A stretch of DNA of 64,000 nucleotides from an uncultured Prevotellaceae bacterium (GTDB taxonomy: Bacteria > Bacteroidota > Bacteroidia > Bacteroidales > Bacteroidaceae), in NCBI GenBank assembly GCA_947305005.1, contig CAMZCM010000002.1, forward strand, positions 124,001 through 188,000, written 5' to 3'. The notes below the pieces were generated by a model. That model had not been told where the DNA came from and made no database searches. It was given only the letters and a program-made list of their open reading frames with translations. How positions within the stretch are numbered: the stretch's first letter is position 1; each line of letters starts with the position of its first letter. A program made the position numbers and the translations under genes. Positions 30,955-39,635 of the stretch are shown piece by piece.

Positions 30955-31998
30955 TTAACTCTCAACTTTCAACTTCAAGCTCTCCATTTCTTTCTGAAGC
31001 TGGCGGAGCTGGACGGCCATGTCGGGAAGGCTCTTGAGGGCAATGTATGAGCGAGAGCAGGCCTTGGCATCGTATGCGGGATAACCCATGATGGTCTGTC
31101 CGGGTTTGCGGATGGAGCCGGTGATGCCTGCCTGCGCAGCGGCAATGGTGTGGTCGGGAATGGTGAGGTGCCCGGCGACACCCACTTGTCCTGTCATGAT
31201 GCACCACTCGCCGAGGGTGGAGGAACCTGCGATGCCCACTTGCCCGCAAAGTATGGTGTGGGCTCCGATTTCGGAGTTGTGACCAATCTGTACGAGGTTG
31301 TCAATCTTCACGTCCTGGTGGATGGTAGTGGCTCCCATGACGGCGCGATCAATACAACTGTTGGCGCCAATCTCTACGTCGTCCTCAATCACAACGATGC
31401 CAATCTGAGGAATCTTTTCGTTTTTACCGTCGCTGGGCTGGAAGCCGAAGCCATCGGCGCCGATTACCGCGCCAGCATGGAGGATACAGCGGTTGCCAAT
31501 GACGCAGTCGTGATAGATGGTCACATTGGGGTAGAAGATGCAATCGTTGCCGACAGACGCGCCTGCACTTACTGTTGAATGGGCATGGATCTGGGTCTTG
31601 TCGCCGATAATGACATTGTCTTCAATAATGACGTAGGGACCGATATAAACATCCTTGCCAACCTTTGCTGTTTTAGCCACAATGGCTGTCGGATCAATGC
31701 CCATGCGCTTGGGTTTCATACTCTCAACAAGCGCCATTAGGCGAGCTACAGCCAGACGCGGGTCTTCAACACGTACTAAAGTCGCCTTGACAGGCTGTGC
31801 AGGTTGAAAAGAATTGGGAACCAAGACCACGGAAGAGTTGGTCTGATATACGTATGGCTCGAATTTCGGATCGTAGTAGAAGGAGAGGGCTCCTTCCATG
31901 CCTTCTTCAATTTTGGCAAAGGTGCTGACTTTCGTTGTCGCGTTGCCTTCTACCGTTCCATGAAGGTATTCAGCGATTTGTAATGCAGTGAATTCCAT
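30955..31998 (-). CDS. lpxD: UDP-3-O-(3-hydroxyacyl)glucosamine N-acyltransferase
   Basis: LpxD adds the second acyl chain after LpxC. The 347-residue protein has an N-terminal uridine-binding domain (FTALQIAEYLHGTVEGN, LSFYYDPKFEPYVYQT), then hexapeptide repeats (about 100-320), including NLVQIGHNSEIGAHTILCGQVGIAGS with the expected catalytic His, and a helical coiled C-terminus (QLRQLQKEMESLKLK). It is the first gene of the lpx operon, and a good -7 element lies about 35 bp upstream. Confidence 0.97.
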   Translation of the reverse strand: MEFTALQIAEYLHGTVEGNATTKVSTFAKIEEGMEGALSFYYDPKFEPYVYQTNSSVVLVPNSFQPAQPVKATLVRVEDPRLAVARLMALVESMKPKRMGIDPTAIVAKTAKVGKDVYIGPYVIIEDNVIIGDKTQIHAHSTVSAGASVGNDCIFYPNVTIYHDCVIGNRCILHAGAVIGADGFGFQPSDGKNEKIPQIGIVVIEDDVEIGANSCIDRAVMGATTIHQDVKIDNLVQIGHNSEIGAHTILCGQVGIAGSSTLGEWCIMTGQVGVAGHLTIPDHTIAAAQAGITGSIRKPGQTIMGYPAYDAKACSRSYIALKSLPDMAVQLRQLQKEMESLKLKVES

Positions 31999-32030
31999 TC
32001 AAATTGTTAATATTGTATATTTTTTCGGTG

Positions 32031-32058
32031 CAAAGATATAAATAATATAGTATAAACG
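32031..32058 (-). promoter_or_regulatory. Promoter of the lpxD operon
   Basis: On the minus strand TATCTTTG (32031-32038) is a perfect TAnnTTTG -7 element about 33 bp upstream of the lpxD ATG. The -33 region is not a clear TTTG. Confidence 0.55.
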
Positions 32059-32139
32059 CTAATATTTGTGAAGATATTTTGTTAAATCTTGTCGTTTTTT
32101 CTGTTTTTCCTCCTTTTAAATAGAGAAAAAGGCCACTTT

Positions 32140-34302
32140 TTATACTTTTTCTTTTCGTTGACGTACCGAATAGACCGCAAAACCATGACGTATTTTCTTT
32201 GAGAGTCTCATGGAACGGGACTCTGATGTCAGCCAGCGGCCTAAGTAGTTGACACTCTTGTTGCTATACTCGAATCGTGTCTGACGGCGTATTTCTGCTG
32301 CCAACTCGCTGACACTCATCCATTGCGTTTTTTCGTTCTCGGCTGTCATGAGGTCGAAAACTTCGAGAAAACGGCTTATTTCTGGACGCAGATTCGTGTA
32401 GCGGGCGTTGTGTGCTTCAATTTGCTGCACCTCTTCGGGGGTGAAATAGCAGCGACGGTGTTGTTGGTAGAGTTCCTGTAGCGCTTGGCTGTAGATGAAG
32501 GTATAAGGAATCCCGCCAGACGTGTCAATGGAGAGCCCTTCACTGATTTCAGCAACGATAAAACGTCGGCTGCCGCTGGGGTCGTTGAGGACATCGCTCA
32601 TATTGGAGGTGGCGATGAACGAGGCCATGCGAGGCATTTCAATCGTAACGGGACTGTAGGGACGACGTCCTTTCACACTGCTTTTCTGGAGTAGGTTCTT
32701 GAGGAAACCTTGTTGGACTTTTTCAGGAATCTGGTTGAACTCGTCCAGGTTAATGAGCAGGGAGGTGGTGAGCATTCGTTCGGCTTCCTGCTTACTGGAG
32801 AAATCCACCAATTCTCGATAGCCTGTCTGGCGTAGTTCAGGCGGAAGGATGAGCTGGCCGAAAGTGCTCTTCCCGCAACCTTGTTGGCCGATGAGTAAGG
32901 GGACGACAGCGTTGCCGTGACCAGGGTTGAAGCCTTCCCATTGTGCGACCATCCCCAGGAACCAAGTGTGGAACCATTCGCGCCAATGCGGGTTGCGGTT
33001 AGGAACTCGGTCGGCCAGTTCACCGATGTAGTCGGTCTTGCCGTCCCATCGGTGCTCAATATCACGAAGATAAGCATGGGCGATGTTGTATGAACGGACA
33101 CGTGTAGAACCGAGGAAACGACGCATGTCGCGGTCGAAAACTTCGATGCCATACTCTTGCGCTTCTTGAATCATCGTGTTCATGACGCGGGTGTCCAAGG
33201 GCTGAAATACATAGGATGCTGAGTTGTTAAAACGATATTCAACGCCATTGGTGAGCTCATTGAAACGCAAGTCATATCGTTCGTTCATGAAAGCTTGTAA
33301 TTCCATGGTGATTTCTTGCATCCCATGTTCTTTGATGCCTTTGCGTGGCAAGGATAGATAAGCGCTTTCAACGAGTGCCCTTGCACGTTCGCGGCTCTCT
33401 ATATGACGCATGGACCAGAAGTAACTTTGTTCGATTGTTTCCTCAATGGGGAGGCCCATTTTGGCGCAGTTTTGTGCGATGAGTGTTAGCTGCTGTTCAT
33501 AAGAGAGAGTTGCTTCGTTGTCGCTTAACGTTTCGCGATGTTGTCCACTGTCCACATCCTTTTCGATTTGCTCCTTCATCTGACGCACAGCTAAAGCAAA
33601 ACGCTTGGCAAAGCGTTGCCTGTTCTCCGAACTCGGATAGATCGAGGAACTGCCGTATTCCTGCTGACTTTCATCTCGGTTGGTCAATCCTGTGTACAAG
33701 TCCTTGCCGCTGATGCGGATGGGGGCTGCTTCGGCTGCATAATAGGCATCAGGGTCGCATGTCCATCGAAAGGTGTCTGTGGGACGTGCTACTTTGCTGT
33801 GTAGCGGACGTCCGATAACGGTGGCATATACTTTGGCGCAGAGGTCGTAGAGTAGGGTGTGGAAACGTTCAATGAGTGCGCTGTCGTCGGGTAATGTCCC
33901 GTCTTCCATGGTGCCACGTACGAAGACCTTCACGCTACGTCCGCTGGATCCCGTCATGGCGGCCAATGTAGTGGGCCATCCAGCAACGCGACGTTTGATG
34001 TCGAGCGCCTCTTGGATGCTATTGAGGTCGTTGATCTCCAATAGCACAATTCCGTTGTACGTTGAAATGAGCTGGCCATTCCGTCGCTGATGGGTCTCCA
34101 TGCCGGGACATATACGGGGTAGGCGTTCCATGTAGCGTTGACGTAAGGATGGTGAAAGCGCAGGCGCTTGTGCCCTTAACGCTTCCACCATCACTCTCTT
34201 TTGTGCATCATTCCCGATGCGAGCCATCAATGGCTCCAGACCCAATGAGCTGACACGCTCTCTCTTACTCCTTATCGTCTTATGGTAAAGGGTGACTTTC
34301 AT
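32140..34302 (-). CDS. VirE-domain primase/helicase-like protein (BT4734/BF3469-type N-terminus)
   Basis: The N-terminal 200 residues resemble the BT4734/BF3469 domain (ISTYNGIVLLEINDLN.., TGSSGRSVKVFVRG, RPTDTFRWTCDPDAYY). The C-terminal half is a VirE-type P-loop ATPase with Walker A GQQGCGKST, Walker B-like LLINLDEFNQI and the family motif FIATSNMSDVLNDPSGSRRF. Such proteins are common in Bacteroidales mobile elements and probably act on DNA in replication, but no phage or conjugation genes are visible here. The ORF track begins with a TTG at 34326, but a promoter -7 overlaps that codon, so I use the ATG at 34302. It is an orphan between two housekeeping clusters. Confidence 0.85.
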   Translation of the reverse strand: MKVTLYHKTIRSKRERVSSLGLEPLMARIGNDAQKRVMVEALRAQAPALSPSLRQRYMERLPRICPGMETHQRRNGQLISTYNGIVLLEINDLNSIQEALDIKRRVAGWPTTLAAMTGSSGRSVKVFVRGTMEDGTLPDDSALIERFHTLLYDLCAKVYATVIGRPLHSKVARPTDTFRWTCDPDAYYAAEAAPIRISGKDLYTGLTNRDESQQEYGSSSIYPSSENRQRFAKRFALAVRQMKEQIEKDVDSGQHRETLSDNEATLSYEQQLTLIAQNCAKMGLPIEETIEQSYFWSMRHIESRERARALVESAYLSLPRKGIKEHGMQEITMELQAFMNERYDLRFNELTNGVEYRFNNSASYVFQPLDTRVMNTMIQEAQEYGIEVFDRDMRRFLGSTRVRSYNIAHAYLRDIEHRWDGKTDYIGELADRVPNRNPHWREWFHTWFLGMVAQWEGFNPGHGNAVVPLLIGQQGCGKSTFGQLILPPELRQTGYRELVDFSSKQEAERMLTTSLLINLDEFNQIPEKVQQGFLKNLLQKSSVKGRRPYSPVTIEMPRMASFIATSNMSDVLNDPSGSRRFIVAEISEGLSIDTSGGIPYTFIYSQALQELYQQHRRCYFTPEEVQQIEAHNARYTNLRPEISRFLEVFDLMTAENEKTQWMSVSELAAEIRRQTRFEYSNKSVNYLGRWLTSESRSMRLSKKIRHGFAVYSVRQRKEKV

Positions 34303-34323
34303 AACCCTGTCTCTTTTCTGATG

Positions 34324-34355
34324 CAAAGGTATATATAGTTTTTGATTCCTGCAAA
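34324..34355 (-). promoter_or_regulatory. Promoter of the VirE-domain gene
   Basis: On the minus strand TTTG (34352-34355), a 20-bp spacer and TACCTTTG (34324-34331) make a textbook Bacteroidetes promoter. The transcript would begin only about 15 nt before the ATG at 34302. Confidence 0.7.
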
Positions 34356-34410
34356 TATTTTTAGATAAAAATGATAGAATATGTCAATTATTTGCATATT
34401 TAATGATATA

Positions 34411-34486
34411 ATCTCCACCTATTTTTATAATATCTCCACCTTGTTAATTCACATAAAATCAATTATTTATTATATATTAGGTGGAG
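34411..34486. promoter_or_regulatory. Repeated CTCCACCT sites upstream of the VirE-gene promoter
   Basis: ATCTCCACCT occurs at 34411-34420 and again at 34432-34441, exactly 21 bp apart (two helical turns), and AGGTGGAG in inverted orientation at 34479-34486. The surroundings are very AT-rich, so the sites stand out. They lie about 56-130 bp upstream of the -33 element. Operator function is inferred. The rest of the 34327-34630 gap holds the pyrF terminator and no gene. Confidence 0.45.
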
Positions 34487-34544
34487 AGGTGATGAAATTC
34501 TGAAATTTCATATTATAATTTAATAGTAAGTAATATTATCAGAA

Positions 34545-34588
34545 AACGATTACGTCCTGAAGCATTTTTATTTGCTTCAGGACGTAAT
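34545..34588 (-). terminator. Terminator of pyrF
   Basis: A perfect 16-bp inverted repeat (ATTACGTCCTGAAGCA at 34549-34564 and its complement at 34573-34588) encloses an 8-nt loop. On the minus strand it is followed by CGTTTTC. It lies 42 bp after the pyrF stop. Confidence 0.75.
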
Positions 34589-34630
34589 GGCTAATACCTA
34601 TATACTTATAAGCCTAAAGGTCTATACCTT

Positions 34631-35485
34631 TCAGATGCCCTTTGCTTTCAATACAGCGGCCATTTGTTGTTGAACCTCCTGGGCCTTCTCGCCGGCAACC
34701 TCAGCAAAGCGTTCGGTCGCGTCAGCATAGATGATGGCGCGGCTGCTGTTGACGATGAGGCCGCAGTGGTCATTCCAACCGTATTGGCATACTTCCTCAA
34801 GGCTACCACCTTGAGCACCGATGCCGGGAACGAGGAGGAAGTGGTTGGGGACCAGACGACGAATGTCGGCGAAAGCACTTCCTTGTGTAGCACCCACCAC
34901 ATACATCATTTGATCAGCGTCGGCCCACTGCTGACTGCGTTGCAGTACCTTCTCAAATAAACGTTCCCCTTGAGCATCCTGGGTCAGCTGGAAGTCGGCG
35001 CTACCCTTGTTGCTCGTCAAAGCCAACAGGATGACCCATTTATTGGGGTAGCCGAGGAATGGCGTGACACTGTCTTCGCCCATGTAGGGGGCAACAGTGA
35101 CAGCATCTACATTCATCTCTTCAAAGAAGGTTCGTGCGTAAAGCTTCGATGTATTACCGATGTCACCGCGTTTGGCATCAGCGATGATGAACTGGTCGGG
35201 GTAGTTGTCATTCAGATATTTGACTGTCTTTTCAAAGGCAATCCATCCTTTTACACCGTGTGCCTCATAAAAAGCCAGATTGGGTTTGTAGGCAATGCAA
35301 TAGGGAGCTGTTGCATCGATGATGGCCTTGTTGAACTCAAAGATAGGGTCAAACCCCTCTTCCTTTTCGGCTTTCTCAATGAGGAACTGAGGCACTTTCT
35401 TCAGATCAGTGTCCAGTCCTACGCACAGGAAGCTCTGCTTCCTCTTGATATTCTCAAATAGTTGTTCGCGTGTCATAACTTTCAA
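34631..35485 (-). CDS. pyrF: Orotidine 5'-phosphate decarboxylase (type 2)
   Basis: PyrF makes UMP from OMP in the last step of pyrimidine synthesis. The 284-residue protein has the longer type 2 form seen in Bacteroidetes and actinobacteria: [38 protein letters not shown], the catalytic [11 protein letters not shown] and VPGIGAQGG. It starts 16 bp after the prfA stop and is probably co-transcribed with it. A strong hairpin terminator follows. Confidence 0.97.
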   Translation of the reverse strand: MKVMTREQLFENIKRKQSFLCVGLDTDLKKVPQFLIEKAEKEEGFDPIFEFNKAIIDATAPYCIAYKPNLAFYEAHGVKGWIAFEKTVKYLNDNYPDQFIIADAKRGDIGNTSKLYARTFFEEMNVDAVTVAPYMGEDSVTPFLGYPNKWVILLALTSNKGSADFQLTQDAQGERLFEKVLQRSQQWADADQMMYVVGATQGSAFADIRRLVPNHFLLVPGIGAQGGSLEEVCQYGWNDHCGLIVNSSRAIIYADATERFAEVAGEKAQEVQQQMAAVLKAKGI

Positions 35486-35501
35486 TTTTTAATTTTCAAC
35501 T

Positions 35502-36617
35502 TTATAGTGCGGCTTCTTTGAGTCGTTCCGCGTTTTCGGCCACAATGAGGCGATCAATACATTCTTGGATATCTCCGTCCATGAAGGCTGCAAGGTTGTA
35601 GATGGTGTAGCCGATGCGGTGGTCGGTAATGCGTCCCTGCGGATAGTTGTATGTGCGAATCTTGGCAGAGCGATCACCCGTGCTGACCATCGTCTTACGT
35701 CGGGCTGCGATGTCATCGATGTACTTCTGGTGCTCCTTATCATATATAAAGGTACGCAGGCGCGCGAGCGCACGTTCCTTATTTTTAGGTTGGTCTCGTG
35801 TCTCCGTACATTCGATGAGGATTTCCTCTGTCTCGCCCGTGTTCGGATTCGTCCACATATAACGTGCGCGAACACCCGATTCCACTTTGTTCACATTCTG
35901 TCCTCCGGCACCTTGGCTGCGGAAGGTGTCCCATTTGATGGCACCTTCGTTGATTTCCACGTCGAACTCTTCAGCCTCGGGCAATACGGCAACGGTAGCG
36001 GCAGAGGTATGTACGCGTCCCTGTGTCTCTGTGACGGGTACGCGCTGTACGCGGTGCACGCCGCTCTCATATTTCAAGGTGCCATAGACCTTTTCGCCTG
36101 TCACCGAGAAGATGATCTCCTTGTAACCGCCGGCGGCGCCTTCGGTGAAACTCGAGATGGCTATCTTCCAACCCTTTGTTTCACAATATTTTGAATACAT
36201 GCGGAAGAGGTCGCCAGCAAAGAGGGCTGCCTCGTCACCGCCTGTGCCGCCTCGGATTTCCATGATGACATTCTTATCGTCCTCAGGATCAGCTGGAATG
36301 AGCAGTAACTTGATCTCCTCTTCCAGCTGTGGGATGCGTTCGTTGGCGGCGTTGAGTTCCTCGCGTGCCATCTCCTTGATCTCGGGGTCGTCTTCACTGG
36401 CCATCATCTCCTTAGCATCTTCGATGGTCGTGAGAGCCTGTACATATTCGGCCCTTTTTTTGATGATGGCTCCCAGGTCTTTGTATTCTTTTGTCAGCTT
36501 CACGTATCGCTTCTGATCGGCGATGACAGCGGGATCGGTGATCAGCGTTCCCACTTCCTCGTATCGGGATACGAGGCCTTCCAGCCGGTCTAACAATTCA
36601 TTGTTTTCTATAGCCAT
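35502..36617 (-). CDS. prfA: Peptide chain release factor 1
   Basis: RF1 ends translation at UAG and UAA. The protein (371 residues) has the GGQ catalytic motif in RSQGAGGQNVNK and the PVT tripeptide that reads the stop codon (QRVPVTETQGRVHTS), which separates RF1 from RF2. The N-terminal helical domain (about 1-110) is complete. A terminator and a tRNA-Val gene lie upstream, so its own promoter must be in the 30-bp gap or it depends on readthrough. Confidence 0.97.
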   Translation of the reverse strand: MAIENNELLDRLEGLVSRYEEVGTLITDPAVIADQKRYVKLTKEYKDLGAIIKKRAEYVQALTTIEDAKEMMASEDDPEIKEMAREELNAANERIPQLEEEIKLLLIPADPEDDKNVIMEIRGGTGGDEAALFAGDLFRMYSKYCETKGWKIAISSFTEGAAGGYKEIIFSVTGEKVYGTLKYESGVHRVQRVPVTETQGRVHTSAATVAVLPEAEEFDVEINEGAIKWDTFRSQGAGGQNVNKVESGVRARYMWTNPNTGETEEILIECTETRDQPKNKERALARLRTFIYDKEHQKYIDDIAARRKTMVSTGDRSAKIRTYNYPQGRITDHRIGYTIYNLAAFMDGDIQECIDRLIVAENAERLKEAAL

Positions 36618-36645
36618 AGCCTATATTTGATGCATGGTGATTGAA

Positions 36646-36684
36646 TGAAAAAGGCGTGCCTGCCGTGGTGGCAAGCCCGCCTTT
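36646..36684 (-). terminator. Terminator between tRNA-Val and prfA
   Basis: AAAGGCG (36650-36656) pairs with CGCCTTT (36678-36684), extended by GC/GC and TGCC/GGCA, with TTTTTC following on the minus strand. It begins 2 bp after the tRNA CCA end. Confidence 0.75.
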
Positions 36685-36686
36685 GG

Positions 36687-36764
36687 TGGTAGGAACGATC
36701 GGGCTCGAACCGATGACCTCTTCAATGTGACTGAAGCGCTCTGAACCAACTGAGCTACGCTCCT
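36687..36764 (-). tRNA. tRNA-Val (anticodon CAC), CCA encoded
   Basis: On the minus strand a full cloverleaf can be folded: acceptor AGGAGCG / CGTTCCT (one G-U pair), D arm GCTC..GAGC, anticodon stem CTTCA / TGAAG with loop GTCACAT giving anticodon CAC, variable loop AGGTC, T arm ATCGG-TTCGAGC-CCGAT, discriminator A, and an encoded CCA. Confidence 0.93.
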
Positions 36765-36781
36765 ATCCTCGTTTGCGGCTG

Positions 36782-36810
36782 CAAAGGTACAAAAAAGATT
36801 AGAGATTAAA
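36782..36810 (-). promoter_or_regulatory. Promoter of tRNA-Val
   Basis: On the minus strand TACCTTTG (36782-36789) is a perfect TAnnTTTG -7 element 18 bp before the tRNA. A TTTA at 36807-36810 may be a weak -33. Confidence 0.55.
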
Positions 36811-36875
36811 GAATATAGATTAAAGTTTTTTTCTTTTCTCCATTATTTTTCTTTTTCGCACGAGCGTAGCAAGAT

Positions 36876-37736
36876 TTACTTGCCGAAGGCGCGGGAGACG
36901 AAGGGGAGGCAGAGGCGCAGTGCGTTGTGCCAGTATTCCCAGTTGTGTGAACCGTCGCGTACGCGCAGTTGGGCTTTGAAGTGCTTCTGACGCATCACCT
37001 TGTAGAGGTCGATATTGCGGTCGAAGAGGAAATCATCATCACCACAGTCAATGTACCATTTCACGCTACGGAGTGCATCGAGCTTAGCTTCGTCGGCCTG
37101 CTCGATGATCGTAACGGGGTCATGGTCATGAACGGCATTCGAGAGCATCGCCATCTTGTCCTTGACGTCGGCATTCTCGCGCTTCTCGGCGGTAAGCCAG
37201 GCGCTCATAGCGTAACAGGCGACAAACATGTCGGAGTGTGCAATAGCGTAGCCCACGCTGCCACCACCACCCATTGACAATCCTGCAATGGCGCGTTGTT
37301 CCTTGCTACCGCCAGCACGGTATTTGGCTTCAACTGTAGGCAACAGTTCCTGGAAGAAGAAGTCTTCGTAGCTCCATCCTGGCATGTTGAAGTAGCCATT
37401 CCAGATACGGCGCGTGTCGGAGTCGCCTGCATTGGGCATGATGACTACCATTGGTGGAATCTCACCGCAGTTGATGAGCTCGTCCATCACGCGATCCATC
37501 TGACCTTTCTCTAACCAAGCGCGATGGTTGTCTGTGAGACCGTGCAGGAGATAGAGAATGGGGTAGTGGGCCTGTGTATCATTCTTGTACGAAGAAGGGA
37601 GATAGACGTTGTAGTATTTGGTGACGCCTAAGACATTGCTCTTCAGAGAGTCGGTGATAACGCCAGCGCGAGAAGGGAGGGCTGTCGTCAGTGCTAAGAG
37701 GAGCACGAAAAGAGTGTTGAATGAATAGTGTCTCAT
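36876..37736 (-). CDS. Secreted alpha/beta-hydrolase esterase (esterase D / CE1-like)
   Basis: The protein has a signal peptide (ends LPSRAG) and 286 residues with an esterase fold: YLPSSYKNDTQAHYPILYLLHG (oxyanion region), the nucleophile elbow GLSMGGGG (Ser about 165), a late CGDDDFLF with the expected Asp and DGSHNWEYW with the catalytic His. This resembles carbohydrate esterase family 1 and esterase D proteins, so it may remove acyl or feruloyl groups from polysaccharides. It follows purM by 6 bp and is last in the lemA-purM run, an unusual neighbourhood for such an enzyme. Confidence 0.85.
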   Translation of the reverse strand: MRHYSFNTLFVLLLALTTALPSRAGVITDSLKSNVLGVTKYYNVYLPSSYKNDTQAHYPILYLLHGLTDNHRAWLEKGQMDRVMDELINCGEIPPMVVIMPNAGDSDTRRIWNGYFNMPGWSYEDFFFQELLPTVEAKYRAGGSKEQRAIAGLSMGGGGSVGYAIAHSDMFVACYAMSAWLTAEKRENADVKDKMAMLSNAVHDHDPVTIIEQADEAKLDALRSVKWYIDCGDDDFLFDRNIDLYKVMRQKHFKAQLRVRDGSHNWEYWHNALRLCLPFVSRAFGK

Positions 37737-37742
37737 ATTCCT

Positions 37743-38909
37743 TTAGTAATTAAATTCTCCAAATTCGCTACGGATGGTGAGTGAACGAGGACCTTCCTCG
37801 ATGCGGCCAACAATCTGAGCATCGATGTTGAAGCTCTTACTGATGGCAATCACCTGTTCGGCCTCCTCGGGTTTGACATAGACTTCCAGACGGTGACCGC
37901 AGTTGAAGACCTTGTACATCTCGCTCCAATCGGCACCGCTCTCCTCGGCGATGATGCGGAAGAGTGGCGGCACGGGGAACATGTTGTCCTTGATGACACG
38001 ACAGTTATCGCCCACGAAGTGAAGCACTTTGGTTTGTGAACCGCCTGTGCAGTGGACCATACCGTGTATGCGAGGACGCATCGCATCGAGAAGCTTCTTC
38101 ACGACGGGGGCATAGGTGCGGGTGGGGGAGAGTACGAGCTTTCCAACAGTGCTTCCCTCGGGAGCTTTGTCGGTCAACTTGTATTTGCCGCTATACACCA
38201 GTTCCTCAGGTACAGCCTTGTCATAAGTCTCAGGATATTTCTCCGCGAGGTATTTGGCAAAAACATCGTGGCGGGCAGAGGTGAGACCATTTGAGCCCAT
38301 GCCTCCGTTGTATTCCTTTTCGTAAGTAGCCTGACCGAAGCTGGCGAGGCCCACGATGACATCGCCCGGACGGATATTTGCATTGTTGATAACATCGGCG
38401 CGCTTCATACGGCAGGTGACGGTGCTATCGACGATGATGGTGCGAACAAGGTCGCCCACATCGGCTGTCTCGCCACCCGTGGCGTAGATGCCGATGCCCA
38501 TTTCGCGCAACTCAGCAAGGAGTTCGTCGGTGCCATTGATGATGGCCGAGATCACCTCACCAGGAACGAGCATCTTGTTGCGACCGATGGTGCTGCTGAC
38601 AAGGATATTATCCACGGCACCTACGCAGAGCAGGTCGTCGGTATTCATGATGATAGCGTCCTGTGCAATGCCCTTCCAGACGGAGAGGTCGCCCGTTTCC
38701 TTCCAATAGGCATAGGCGAGGCTGCTCTTCGTGCCGGCACCGTCGGCATGCATGATATTGCAGTACTCGGGGTCACCACCGAGGATGTCAGGGATAATTT
38801 TGCAGAAGGCCTGTGGAAAAATGCCCTTATCGATGTTTTTGATGGCTGCATGAACGTCTTCCTTTGCGGCAGAGACACCACGAGCCATGTAACGTTGTTT
38901 ACTATCCAT
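37743..38909 (-). CDS. purM: Phosphoribosylformylglycinamidine cyclo-ligase (AIR synthase)
   Basis: PurM closes the imidazole ring in purine synthesis using ATP. The 388-residue protein is the longer Bacteroidetes form, with MHADGAGTKSSLAYAYW, the metal/ATP-binding IMNTDDLLCVGA, GGETADVGDLVRTI and MVHCTGGSQTKVLHF. Its start overlaps the lemA stop by 1 bp (TAATG), indicating translational coupling to a LemA gene that is functionally unrelated. Confidence 0.95.
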   Translation of the reverse strand: MDSKQRYMARGVSAAKEDVHAAIKNIDKGIFPQAFCKIIPDILGGDPEYCNIMHADGAGTKSSLAYAYWKETGDLSVWKGIAQDAIIMNTDDLLCVGAVDNILVSSTIGRNKMLVPGEVISAIINGTDELLAELREMGIGIYATGGETADVGDLVRTIIVDSTVTCRMKRADVINNANIRPGDVIVGLASFGQATYEKEYNGGMGSNGLTSARHDVFAKYLAEKYPETYDKAVPEELVYSGKYKLTDKAPEGSTVGKLVLSPTRTYAPVVKKLLDAMRPRIHGMVHCTGGSQTKVLHFVGDNCRVIKDNMFPVPPLFRIIAEESGADWSEMYKVFNCGHRLEVYVKPEEAEQVIAISKSFNIDAQIVGRIEEGPRSLTIRSEFGEFNY

Positions 38910-39535
38910 TAGAACTGTACCTCAGGTGCCTTCTCAGCTCCAGCCTCAGCTGCAAACATGGTTTTCTTCTCAAAACCGAAAATCATTGCCCAGATATTGT
39001 TTGGGAAGCGGCGAACAGATACGTTGTATGTCTGCACAGCCTCGTTGTAGATACGGCGTGACTCGGCGATGCGGTTCTCGGTACCTTCGAGCTGTGCCTG
39101 CAGTTCGCTGAACTGCTCATTGGCTTTCAGATCGGGATAGTTCTCTGTGATGGCGAGCAGCTTACCGAGAGCCTGAGAGACCTCGCCCTGTGCGGCTTGG
39201 TATTCTGCCAACTTCTCAGGTGTGAGGTCATCGGCATTGACGGTAATCTGTGTTGCCTTGCTGCGAGCGGCGATGACAGCTTCCAGCGTCTCGCTTTCAT
39301 GGGCAGCGTAGCCCTTGACGGTGTTCACGAGGTTGGGAATCAGGTCAGCACGACGCTGATATTGCGTCTGCACGTCTGCCCATTTCTGATCCACGGTTTC
39401 CTCTTGTTCCACGAGCTTGTTGTAGGTGCAACTGGTGAATAGGAATGGTAAGATACCGAGAAGCAGAATAAAAGACCCACCCCTCACCCTCCCTGTGAGG
39501 GAGGGAGTTAATACTTTTCCGAATAGAGTTTTCAT
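38909..39535 (-). CDS. lemA: LemA family lipoprotein
   Basis: The LemA fold is shown by CTYNKLVEQEETVDQKWADVQTQYQRRADLIPNLVNTVKGYA and the following long helices. Its role is poorly defined. The lipobox (FLFTSCTYN) requires translation from the ATG at 39535. Between the first nine residues (MKTLFGKVL) and the hydrophobic core (FILLLGILPFLF) lies TPSLTGRVRGGS, encoded by the palindromic repeat, so the repeat has lengthened the n-region of the signal peptide. LemA is often next to TPM-domain genes, as here. Confidence 0.93.
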   Translation of the reverse strand: MKTLFGKVLTPSLTGRVRGGSFILLLGILPFLFTSCTYNKLVEQEETVDQKWADVQTQYQRRADLIPNLVNTVKGYAAHESETLEAVIAARSKATQITVNADDLTPEKLAEYQAAQGEVSQALGKLLAITENYPDLKANEQFSELQAQLEGTENRIAESRRIYNEAVQTYNVSVRRFPNNIWAMIFGFEKKTMFAAEAGAEKAPEVQF

Positions 39536-39635
39536 AGTTGTCTCTGTTAGAATTGATAACTTGTATTTATTATTTATTTGCTTATCTTGAAAGTGACCAC
39601 TCCCTCCCTCACAGGGAGGGTGAGGGGTGGGTCTT
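39474..39635. repeat. Inverted repeat pair bracketing the lemA start codon
   Basis: A 36-bp perfect inverted repeat: arm 1 at 39474-39509 inside the lemA gene and arm 2 at 39599-39634 in the intergenic region, ending at the stop codon of the upstream TPM gene. Each arm is itself palindromic (CCCTCCCTGTGAGGGAGGG). The lemA ATG (39535) lies in the 89-bp loop. Confidence 0.92.

Noticed and set aside
34303-34326. TTG start of the VirE-domain gene as given in the ORF track
   Set aside because: The -7 promoter element overlaps this codon, so the transcript begins downstream of it. The ATG at 34302 is used.
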